Positions 51,336 through 58,194 of a stretch of 64,000 nucleotides of DNA are shown here, piece by piece. Source of the stretch: Bacteroidaceae bacterium (lineage in GTDB: Bacteria > Bacteroidota > Bacteroidia > Bacteroidales > Bacteroidaceae). The translations under genes were made by a program, and so were the position numbers. Numbering within the stretch: position 1 is the stretch's first letter; each line of letters starts with the position of its first letter. Under the pieces are notes generated by a model, which saw only the letters and a program-made list of their open reading frames with translations, was not told the DNA's origin and made no database searches. The stretch spans positions 104,868 through 168,867 of the forward strand of contig CABIVS010000012.1 of the NCBI GenBank assembly GCA_902362375.1, written 5' to 3'.

Positions 51336-51423
51336 ATACCGTCACTATCCAATCCCGATGATTACCCTATCCCATGAAGATACCGTCACTATAATGAACG
51401 GATAGCGTCAATATGTTTCAAGT
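51336..51423. repeat. Tandem array of 22-bp units (array D)
   Basis: Four units of exactly 22: 51336-51357, 51358-51379, 51380-51401, 51402-51423. Units 1 and 3 share ATACCGTCACTAT, spaced 44 bases; units 2 and 4 are diverged (ATGATTACCCTATCC, ATAGCGTCAATATG). Confidence 0.65.
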
Positions 51424-51542
51424 CGTCCGCCCATCGATAAAATTTAAAAGCTTTCGAAAAAAAAATTCCTCCGTTTAACATTTGAAACATAGCAGGTTAT
51501 CTCATTTTACAAAAAACAGGTAAAAAAAATCTTGCTAAAAGA

Positions 51543-51574
51543 TTTGCGTAGTCCAAAAGTTCCCCCTATATTTG
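51543..51574 (+). promoter_or_regulatory. Promoter of tRNA-Ser
   Basis: TTTG 51543-51546, 20-base spacer, TATATTTG 51567-51574, 30 bases before the tRNA. Confidence 0.75.
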
Positions 51575-51604
51575 CACCGCATTTGAGAGAGAATGCGGGT
51601 TCAA

Positions 51605-51691
51605 GGAAGTTTGGGTGAGTGGCTGAAACCACCAGTTTGCTAAACTGACGTACTCGTAAGGGTACCGGGGGTTCGAATCCCCCAGCTTCCG
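51605..51691 (+). tRNA. tRNA-Ser (anticodon GCT)
   Basis: 87 nucleotides, class II with a long variable arm (TACTCGTAAGGGTA). Acceptor GGAAGTT/AGCTTCC with one G-U, anticodon loop TTGCTAA between CAGT and ACTG, T arm GGGGG TTCGAAT CCCCC, discriminator G. CCA is not fully encoded. Confidence 0.95.
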
Positions 51692-51705
51692 CAAAATCTC
51701 AAAAT

Positions 51706-51742
51706 AAAAAAGAGCTAAGTTTTGTAGACTTGGCTCTTTTTA
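51706..51742 (+). terminator. Terminator-like hairpin after tRNA-Ser
   Basis: AAAAAGAGCTAAGT pairs with ACTTGGCTCTTTTT (one G-U) and ends in a T-run, 15 bases after the tRNA. Confidence 0.7.
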
Positions 51743-51757
51743 AATCTATCAAATTCC

Positions 51758-51829
51758 GGTGGGTTCGTCTAACGGTTAGGACACATGCCTCTCACGCATG
51801 TAATACGAGTTCGATTCTCGTACCCACTA
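51758..51829 (+). tRNA. tRNA-Glu (anticodon CTC)
   Basis: 72 nucleotides. Acceptor GGTGGGT/ACCCACT (first pair G-U), D arm GTCT..GGAC, anticodon stem CATGC/GCATG with loop CTCTCAC, T arm ACGAG TTCGATT CTCGT, discriminator A. CCA follows in the DNA at 51830-51832, unlike the other two tRNAs here. No promoter box is obvious between it and tRNA-Ser. Confidence 0.93.
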
Positions 51830-51843
51830 CCACTTGATTATCA

Positions 51844-51873
51844 GCCTCTTACAAACAAGTAAGAGGCTTTTTT
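51844..51873 (+). terminator. Terminator of tRNA-Glu
   Basis: Perfect 9-bp stem GCCTCTTAC / GTAAGAGGC with loop AAACAA and six T. Confidence 0.9.
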
Positions 51874-51981
51874 ATTGCCTTATATCTATATCAAAGTATC
51901 GTTTTTAGGCGTTATAAATTAGGTATTTTCAAAAGAAAAATGCAAATTTAATGCAAAATTTCATCTTGCATTATTATCGCG

Positions 51982-52719
51982 CTATCCCATTAATGGACTC
52001 TCTTTTTCTTTATAGATCTCGAAGTAAGATTCCTTATCAATCCTCAACCGGACTCTGTCCTCCCTTTTCTGACCTGCCAGATTCACAAACAGATTGAAAT
52101 ACAGTTGGCTGAAAGAAAGGTTGGAACGATCATAAGTTATATCGAACGTCCAAGTTCTGCGGAAAGAATCGAACGTAGCATACGATTGTTCACCCCCTTT
52201 ACACATAAACACTTCCGGGAAAGACGTAGGAGGATAAGGCTGGAATAAGCCGGCTAATTGAGCATAAATATAATCAATCATCCATTCATCTCCTGTTAAG
52301 GTCAATTCTCCTTTTAAACGGAGTTTGATGGCATAACTGGCAGTCACGTCGGGCGAAGTATAAACAGGGACCTGGCTTTCTGCCGGATAGTTGCCGTCTT
52401 TATATCCAAGACTCATCGTTAGTTTGGATTGACCGACACCATTAAAACCACTCACCTCCTGATCAGTCAACCGGTTTCTCAGACTAACCATAAATGTCAA
52501 TTTACCGAGCGTCGGATCACCCGGATATTGCGCGAGCGTGTCCAGTACATAATCTTCGGTATTATAACTACGGGCTATCAAATCACCCTTTCCAGCCTCC
52601 AAAGCCGGACCGCCTCTTTCCACATCCACGTTGCCAACCGGATAATAAATAGCATCATTATCCCTTACACAACCACTAAAACAGAACAGCAACACTGCCA
52701 ACTTTATTATCTTATTCAT
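51982..52719 (-). CDS. Lipoprotein of unknown function
   Basis: 245 residues from ATG 52719 (MNKIIKLAVLLF). Short signal peptide with lipobox CFSGC, Cys near 17, followed by VRDND, an acidic region consistent with surface export in Bacteroides. The mature part is beta-rich, with LTMSLGYKDG, WTFDITYDRSNLSFSQLYFNLFVNL and a charged end. It resembles the DUF-type fimbrial/cell-surface lipoproteins only loosely; no family is assigned. Divergent from the Crp-type regulator gene with a shared promoter region. Confidence 0.78.
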   Translation of the reverse strand: MNKIIKLAVLLFCFSGCVRDNDAIYYPVGNVDVERGGPALEAGKGDLIARSYNTEDYVLDTLAQYPGDPTLGKLTFMVSLRNRLTDQEVSGFNGVGQSKLTMSLGYKDGNYPAESQVPVYTSPDVTASYAIKLRLKGELTLTGDEWMIDYIYAQLAGLFQPYPPTSFPEVFMCKGGEQSYATFDSFRRTWTFDITYDRSNLSFSQLYFNLFVNLAGQKREDRVRLRIDKESYFEIYKEKESPLMG

Positions 52720-52745
52720 TATCAACTACATTTTGATTTTGCGGA

Positions 52746-52753
52746 CAAATATA
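52746..52753 (-). promoter_or_regulatory. -7 box of the lipoprotein gene
   Basis: Minus-strand TATATTTG, 26 bases before ATG 52719, in the divergent region shared with the Crp-type gene. Confidence 0.6.
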
Positions 52754-52796
52754 CATCTTTTTTGTACCACACATGATTTATGTCAACCGTTTTTAG

Positions 52797-52804
52797 TATT
52801 TTTG
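52797..52804 (+). promoter_or_regulatory. -7 box of the Crp-type regulator gene
   Basis: TATTTTTG, 21 bases before ATG 52826; it excludes the longer frame from 52733. Confidence 0.6.
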
Positions 52805-52825
52805 CACACACCAAGACAAAAAGAC

Positions 52826-53410
52826 ATGGATACACTATTAAGAGATACCGTAAATGCTGTTGTTAATTCCCGCTTTCCGGAAATGAGCATAGAAGGAAGA
52901 CGGCAGATAGAAAACATACTGATCCGTGAAGAATTTCCCAAAGGAGCAATAGCGCTGAATGAAGGAGAAGTAGCTCACGAACTCGTTTTTGTTGGCAAAG
53001 GTATGCTTAGGCAGTATTATTACAAAAATGGAAAAGACATAACCGAACATTTCTCATACGAAGGCTGCATCGTGATGTGTATCGAAAGTTTCTTGAAACA
53101 AGAACCTACGCGGCTGATAGTGGAAACTCTGGAACCTTCCATCATTTACCTATTCCCCCGTGATATGATACAAAAGTTGGCAAGAGAAAATTGGGAGATC
53201 AATATGTTCTACCAGAAGATACTGGAATACTCCCTAATCGTATCGCAGATTAAAGCAGACTCCTGGCGTTTTGAATCCGCCCGCGAACGCTATAACCTCC
53301 TGCTCGAAACACATCCGGAAATCATCAAACGTGCACCTTTGGCGTACATCGCCTCCTATCTTCTAATGACACCGGAGACATTAAGCCGTGTACGTTCCGG
53401 TGTTTTATAA
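52826..53410 (+). CDS. Crp/Fnr-family transcriptional regulator
   Basis: 194 residues from ATG 52826. Cyclic-nucleotide-binding-like beta roll at about 25-115 (FPKGAIALNEGEVAHELVFVGKGMLRQYY), then a dimer helix and a C-terminal winged helix recognised by APLAYIASYLLMTPETLSRVR. The cAMP-contact Arg-Ser pair of true CRP is not seen, so the ligand is unknown. The protein ends right after the recognition helix, as many Bacteroides members do. It ends two bases before the convergent AraC gene. Confidence 0.9.
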   Translation: MDTLLRDTVNAVVNSRFPEMSIEGRRQIENILIREEFPKGAIALNEGEVAHELVFVGKGMLRQYYYKNGKDITEHFSYEGCIVMCIESFLKQEPTRLIVETLEPSIIYLFPRDMIQKLARENWEINMFYQKILEYSLIVSQIKADSWRFESARERYNLLLETHPEIIKRAPLAYIASYLLMTPETLSRVRSGVL

Positions 53411-53412
53411 AT

Positions 53413-54315
53413 TTAGCGGCTTTTCCGGTATTCCTTAGGAGACATACCGGTGTAATGTTTGAAGTATTTTCCAAAGAAAGACTGGTTTGCAAAATTCAGC
53501 CGGTCGGCAATCTCTTGTATATTCATACTTGAAGAATTCAGAAGTGCTTTCGCCTCCAGAATCACCAATTCGTCAATCCACTCTCCCACTGTTTTCCCAC
53601 TGACCTCTTTCACTACTCCCGAAAGATGCTTCGGTGTCAGACATAACTGATCAGCATAGAATTTCACACTGCGTTCAGACTGGTAGGACTCTACTAAAAA
53701 CTCATAGAAACGTTCAAAAATATATTCTTTCCGACTTTTATTCTTCACTGTGACAGTATTGGCAGGTACATGGTTATTAAGAATATTATACAGTTCGAAA
53801 AAGAACCCCTGCATCAATCCCATCACAACCTCTTTACGGTACACCCCCTCCTTATTTCTCAATCTCTTCCTGATAAACATATGATATTCCTTCACAACCT
53901 CCTGCTCGTGCGAGTGAAGGGCGAGACACGGATAGTCTTTCAGATAGAGAAATAAGGAAAGCACATTCCCTATTTTAGGCAACACCTCCAACATATTCTT
54001 TGACACAGCAAAAAATATTCCCTTAAAATCGGGACTAAAGCACCACTGTTCAATAATCTGGCTGGGCAACGCTATCACCATCAATCCGGGAGACAACTCA
54101 AATTCACGCAAACTAATATTAAATGCACCAGTACCTTCCAGGCAAAGCCCTACAGTCAGCACTTCCAGTTTGGTAGGTCCATTATACAATGATATAACGC
54201 TCTCCGTATCGAAAAGTGCTATATCATTATCCATAACATCAATATGGTCGGCATCTATATGTTTGGAATGAACTACCGAAGAAATACCTATTTTAGGAAC
54301 ACTCTGAATATCCAT
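53413..54315 (-). CDS. AraC-family transcriptional regulator
   Basis: 300 residues from ATG 54315; a further ATG at 54348 lies upstream of the promoter box. The N-terminal cupin-like region (about 25-150) probably senses an effector. The C-terminal double helix-turn-helix (about 195-298) has LCLTPKHLSGVVKEVSGKT and the second-HTH signature FANQSFFGKYFKHYTGMSPKEYR. Alone among its neighbours and convergent with the Crp-type gene; target unknown. Confidence 0.92.
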   Translation of the reverse strand: MDIQSVPKIGISSVVHSKHIDADHIDVMDNDIALFDTESVISLYNGPTKLEVLTVGLCLEGTGAFNISLREFELSPGLMVIALPSQIIEQWCFSPDFKGIFFAVSKNMLEVLPKIGNVLSLFLYLKDYPCLALHSHEQEVVKEYHMFIRKRLRNKEGVYRKEVVMGLMQGFFFELYNILNNHVPANTVTVKNKSRKEYIFERFYEFLVESYQSERSVKFYADQLCLTPKHLSGVVKEVSGKTVGEWIDELVILEAKALLNSSSMNIQEIADRLNFANQSFFGKYFKHYTGMSPKEYRKSR

Positions 54316-54333
54316 ACTCTCTCTTTTTTGCGA

Positions 54334-54341
54334 CAAATATA
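54334..54341 (-). promoter_or_regulatory. -7 box of the AraC-type gene
   Basis: Minus-strand TATATTTG, 18 bases before ATG 54315. Confidence 0.65.
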
Positions 54342-54408
54342 CCAGCATTTAATCAGATACACAAGCCATTCAGGAGTATTATCGGACATAATGAACACTT
54401 TTGACTAC

Positions 54409-56151
54409 TTATTGAACAGACCGGAATAGATATTCATAATCACGTCTGGCAGCCGGCACTGTCCATTTCTCCGGAACAAACTTCCACTGATTCAGGGCTT
54501 TGGGGTCCATCTTACCTTTCTTTTCGATATAATTCATCAAATAGAAACGAAGGTCTTTATCCGTAGAGAAAATAATACGGTCTTTCAATTTCTCCTGCGG
54601 AATACCCGATCCTTTCGTCAACAGTTCTCCACCGCCATTACCACGATAAGAATTTAAGGCCACTTTATATATCTTATCCATACGGAAAGGAGAACCGTCG
54701 GCCATACTCGTAATCGTAATCTTTTCTCCCTGCGGTTTAGTCACGTCCACCGTATAAATAATGCCGGAAGCCGAGTCGAAATTAAAACTGAAGTTCCGGA
54801 AAGAAGCCCTGTCTTCCGCACCTTCCCGAGGTTTCTCCTTGAACCAGAGCAGATGATCTTCCGGTGACTTCATCCGGTTCGTCCACATATAATAAGACAT
54901 CTCCAGAAAATCCTTAATCTCCTTCCCGGACAACGTCATCACGTACAACATATTCTCGTACTTATATAAGTTGAACATATCACTGACAAACACATCCCCC
55001 TTCTTTATCTCCGCATCAAACGAAAGCGGAGCGGCAAAAGAGATGTCAGCTCCGGTAATGTCGAGCTGTAAGGTATGTATCAAGTCGATAAAAGCGGAAG
55101 GACCGAAGAAAGCAGGACGAGTAGAGATACTCTCGGTAAAAGTTCCGATCTTCTTGGATACAAACTTCTGCACCGCCTCATATTGCGGAGCAAAATACTT
55201 CATGAAATCCTCGCTGATTCCGTAAGTTTCCGTCTCCGTCAACTCCCCCTTGATATCCTTGCTCTGCACCTTTCCATCTTTCAATTTCAAGGTCACATCG
55301 ATATTAGACAATACAATTCCATTGCTGGCCGGATCGATAATCAACACCGAATCTCCGGCCACGTTCATCACCTTCTTACATTCGCGGGCATGATCGTGTC
55401 CCATCAATACAATATCGAATCCCGGGACATTCTTCGCAACGTTGAGAGAAGCATTCTCATTGTATTTACCCGACATTTTGAAAGCCTCCTGTCCGGCATG
55501 AAACAATCCGATCACTACATCGGGATTCTCTTTTTCATGGATAATCTTCATCCATTTGCGTGCCGTCTCTTCCATATCGTCGAAACGCAACCCTTTCCAC
55601 AGATTTTCAGAAAGCCATGCAGGGATGGCAGGAGTAATCATACCCAATACCACGATCTTCACGCCATCACGTTCCAACACCTTATAAGGAGCCAGATGGG
55701 GCTTTCCCGTAGACGTATCAATGATGTTGGCACCCAACACAGGGAAGTCACAAGTGGCTATCCAACGGTCGAACACGGCACGCCCCGTTTCCACATCATG
55801 GTTTCCCATATTGCCGGCATCATATTTCATATAATTCATCATTTCCGAACAAAGATGAGGAGACACCGTATCTATATAATTATAGTAATAGGCAGTAGGC
55901 TGCCCCTGCAAAATATCACCATTATCTAGCAATATCAGATTCTCTTTATACTGTTCGCGCTCCTTCTGCACGAAAGAATAAATACGTGCCAGACTCCCCT
56001 TCCACTCGTGACGGGTTATAAAATTGTAAGGATAATAATTACCATGTACGTCACTTGTTTCCACAATCTTCAGCTTCACTACCTTTTCCTGCGCCGCAAC
56101 AGACAGTACGAGACAGAAAAGCAAGCCATAAATAAATCCTATTCGTTTCAT
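54409..56151 (-). CDS. Periplasmic 5'-nucleotidase / 2',3'-cyclic phosphodiesterase-type metallophosphatase
   Basis: 580 residues. Signal peptide to about residue 20 (AAQ). The N-terminal metallophosphatase domain has ETSDVHGNYYP (D-x-H), LLDNGDILQG, MGNHDVETG and LMGHDHAREC. The C-terminal 5'-nucleotidase domain (about 330-540) includes FAAPLSFDAEIKKGD and NSYRGNGGGELL. It should strip phosphate from nucleotides or sugar nucleotides in the periplasm, of the UshA/CpdB type. Its start overlaps the stop of the upstream histidine kinase gene by four bases, so sensor and enzyme are made together. Confidence 0.9.
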   Translation of the reverse strand: MKRIGFIYGLLFCLVLSVAAQEKVVKLKIVETSDVHGNYYPYNFITRHEWKGSLARIYSFVQKEREQYKENLILLDNGDILQGQPTAYYYNYIDTVSPHLCSEMMNYMKYDAGNMGNHDVETGRAVFDRWIATCDFPVLGANIIDTSTGKPHLAPYKVLERDGVKIVVLGMITPAIPAWLSENLWKGLRFDDMEETARKWMKIIHEKENPDVVIGLFHAGQEAFKMSGKYNENASLNVAKNVPGFDIVLMGHDHARECKKVMNVAGDSVLIIDPASNGIVLSNIDVTLKLKDGKVQSKDIKGELTETETYGISEDFMKYFAPQYEAVQKFVSKKIGTFTESISTRPAFFGPSAFIDLIHTLQLDITGADISFAAPLSFDAEIKKGDVFVSDMFNLYKYENMLYVMTLSGKEIKDFLEMSYYMWTNRMKSPEDHLLWFKEKPREGAEDRASFRNFSFNFDSASGIIYTVDVTKPQGEKITITSMADGSPFRMDKIYKVALNSYRGNGGGELLTKGSGIPQEKLKDRIIFSTDKDLRFYLMNYIEKKGKMDPKALNQWKFVPEKWTVPAARRDYEYLFRSVQ

Positions 56152-58082
56152 TCTTTTTCTATATTTAGCGGATGCGAGAATACGAACCGTGCCCCACCGG
56201 TATAGTCAGGGTCGATCCATATACTTCCTCTCCATTTATGCACAATCAATTTACAGATAGACAATCCCAATCCGGTTCCCTGGGCATACTCATTCAATTT
56301 TTCAAAACGCTCGAACACAAGTCCCTGTTTTTCTTTCGGGATGCCGCATCCGGTATCCGTTACCGAGAAAATAGCCATTTGCTTTTCCTCATTCACAGAA
56401 AAGTCCAATGTAATCTTCCCGCCTTTCGTAAATTTGTCAGCATTGGACAGCAGATTAATGATTACCTGTTGCATACGCTGCACATCCGTCACCATCCGGA
56501 AAGTTTCAAAAGAGGTGGAAAACAAAAACTGATTATCCGACGACTGCCGTGAAAAACTAACAGAGGCAACCACCTGACTACACAATTGCACCACATCACA
56601 TTCCTCCCACGTCAAAGTCACCCGGTTGGCCTCCAGACGTGAAAGATCGAGAATATCATTAATCAGACGAAGCAACAAATCCGAATTGGTTTTGATAATC
56701 TGATAATAAGACTGCTGTTCATCCTCCGTGCTATCACCCATTGCCAGTACATCCGAGAAGCCGACAATCGAGTTCAACGGTGTCCGTATCTCATGACTCA
56801 TATTGGCAAGGAAAGCACTCTTCAGACGATTAGACTCTTCCGCCCTGTCTTTCGCTACACGCAAATCCTTCTCCGATTTCAGAAGCTCGTCTTTCAAACG
56901 TTTCGTACGGAAATAATAGAAGAGAGAGATACATAAGCCAAGTACCAGAATCACGAACAAAGCACAAGCAGACCATATCTGATAAGTATATTGCTGATAG
57001 AACGAAACCGACTGGTTGACAAGCTGCACTTTAAAAGGCAACACATTCGGGTGCAGCCCCCACTCTTTCACCTTCCGGCTATCCAATACCGCTTTGCAGC
57101 CGATGACCGAAAGATGCTTTTCCGTATCCTCCGGATGCTGATCCATCCGTATAGATTCCAGAGCCATTTCTCCTCCCACTTTCCGATAATCGGGCAGCAC
57201 TCCTCCTATCGCCCAATAACCGAGGCTCACCGATGAAGGAGTAAAAGCCGGGATGGTAGGAGTAGCTTCCATCATGGCATACGTAGCATTTCGCATGAAA
57301 TACCCTTCGTTCATGTCCACACGCCACGTTCCCACCAAGATAACTGTGTTTTCGGGCAGCTGTCTCAATTCCTCAACGATGGTATAAATAGAATGTGTCC
57401 GGCCGTCCATCAGAATCAAATCCAGATCGGGGAAGTTCTTCATTTCTTTTCGCACCAACGCTTGCATGGTCACCCCGCCATAAGTATTGTCCGAGATAAA
57501 AGCAATGTGTTTCGTTTTCGGGTAGAAAGCTTGAATCATGCGGATATTACCTTCTATATTATATTGGTTGATAAATCCCGATTCCAGTTCGGGAATATCC
57601 AGATGATCCTCAAATATATCGATAGATTCGGGCATCCAGCGATCAAGGTTTTTCACCGTATCTTTCGGCAATATCACCACATTGCTACTGGCCAGACTGC
57701 ACATCACAGGCACTTTCACCTGCATTTCATCCCTCTGCGACAAATAAGCAGCCCATGCCTCCTGTCCCAACAGGATAATTTGCGCCGGATGCTTTTCCCC
57801 CTGATATTTAGCCAGAATCTGCGTCATCATTTCGCTCCATAACGGAGCTTCCGAGAAGCTTTTACAGTTCATGTTTTCGATGATAATGTCGCGCTGTCCC
57901 CCCAATTTACTATATTCATCCATATAATCGGAAATAGTGACCGAGGTTTGATGCGCAGCCGGATTATAGGAGCAAATAATCAGAATAGGTTTCTTATCTT
58001 TAGAGACAGCCAATACTTCCGTTGACTGCAGAAGCCAAAGGAAACAGATAAAAAGATATCCAAGACGTCCCAGCATAATCAT
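56148..58082 (-). CDS. Membrane histidine kinase with periplasmic ABC-substrate-binding-like domain
   Basis: 644 residues (ATG 58082, or 58076 two codons later). Signal peptide, then a periplasmic region (about 28-365) that looks like the ABC_sub_bind fold, with IILLGQEAWAAYL, HIAFISDNTYGGVTMQALVR and VILVGTWRVD. One membrane helix (about 375-397) follows, then HisKA with HEIRTPLNSIVGFSDVL, and HATPase boxes NLLSNADKFT, DTGCGIP and GLGLSICKLI. No receiver domain or response regulator is nearby. The overlap with the 5'-nucleotidase gene suggests it senses a nucleotide-derived or other small ligand, which is inference. Confidence 0.88.
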   Translation of the reverse strand: MIMLGRLGYLFICFLWLLQSTEVLAVSKDKKPILIICSYNPAAHQTSVTISDYMDEYSKLGGQRDIIIENMNCKSFSEAPLWSEMMTQILAKYQGEKHPAQIILLGQEAWAAYLSQRDEMQVKVPVMCSLASSNVVILPKDTVKNLDRWMPESIDIFEDHLDIPELESGFINQYNIEGNIRMIQAFYPKTKHIAFISDNTYGGVTMQALVRKEMKNFPDLDLILMDGRTHSIYTIVEELRQLPENTVILVGTWRVDMNEGYFMRNATYAMMEATPTIPAFTPSSVSLGYWAIGGVLPDYRKVGGEMALESIRMDQHPEDTEKHLSVIGCKAVLDSRKVKEWGLHPNVLPFKVQLVNQSVSFYQQYTYQIWSACALFVILVLGLCISLFYYFRTKRLKDELLKSEKDLRVAKDRAEESNRLKSAFLANMSHEIRTPLNSIVGFSDVLAMGDSTEDEQQSYYQIIKTNSDLLLRLINDILDLSRLEANRVTLTWEECDVVQLCSQVVASVSFSRQSSDNQFLFSTSFETFRMVTDVQRMQQVIINLLSNADKFTKGGKITLDFSVNEEKQMAIFSVTDTGCGIPKEKQGLVFERFEKLNEYAQGTGLGLSICKLIVHKWRGSIWIDPDYTGGARFVFSHPLNIEKE

Positions 58083-58116
58083 GCAGTTTTGATGTGTTAA
58101 TTCATTAATTAAGTTG

Positions 58117-58124
58117 CAAATATA
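58117..58124 (-). promoter_or_regulatory. -7 box of the kinase-nucleotidase operon
   Basis: Minus-strand TATATTTG, 34 bases before ATG 58082; divergent from the tex promoter. Confidence 0.6.
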
Positions 58125-58156
58125 GTAAAACTTGTCGGGTTTAGCAGATTAATATG

Positions 58157-58164
58157 TATTTTTG
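58157..58164 (+). promoter_or_regulatory. -7 box of tex
   Basis: TATTTTTG, 30 bases before ATG 58195; excludes the longer frame from 58162. Confidence 0.6.
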
Positions 58165-58194
58165 TCGCTCATTTACTCTCAAAAAATACAAATT

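Larger units (their letters stand above)
51176..51604. other. Gene-free spacer between viaA and tRNA-Ser
   Basis: This 429-base stretch has no credible protein frame. In order it holds a small-RNA candidate with promoter and terminator (51211-51313), a 22-bp repeat array (51336-51423), about 120 bases of AT-rich sequence in which I see nothing, and the tRNA-Ser promoter (51543-51574). Confidence 0.7.

Noticed and set aside
51605..51832. tRNA genes as an integration site for a mobile element
   Set aside because: No integrase, no repeated tRNA 3' end and no foreign gene block follow.
55075..55929. Plus-strand frame of 284 codons
   Set aside because: Antisense to the 5'-nucleotidase gene, His/Ile-rich translation typical of a shadow frame.
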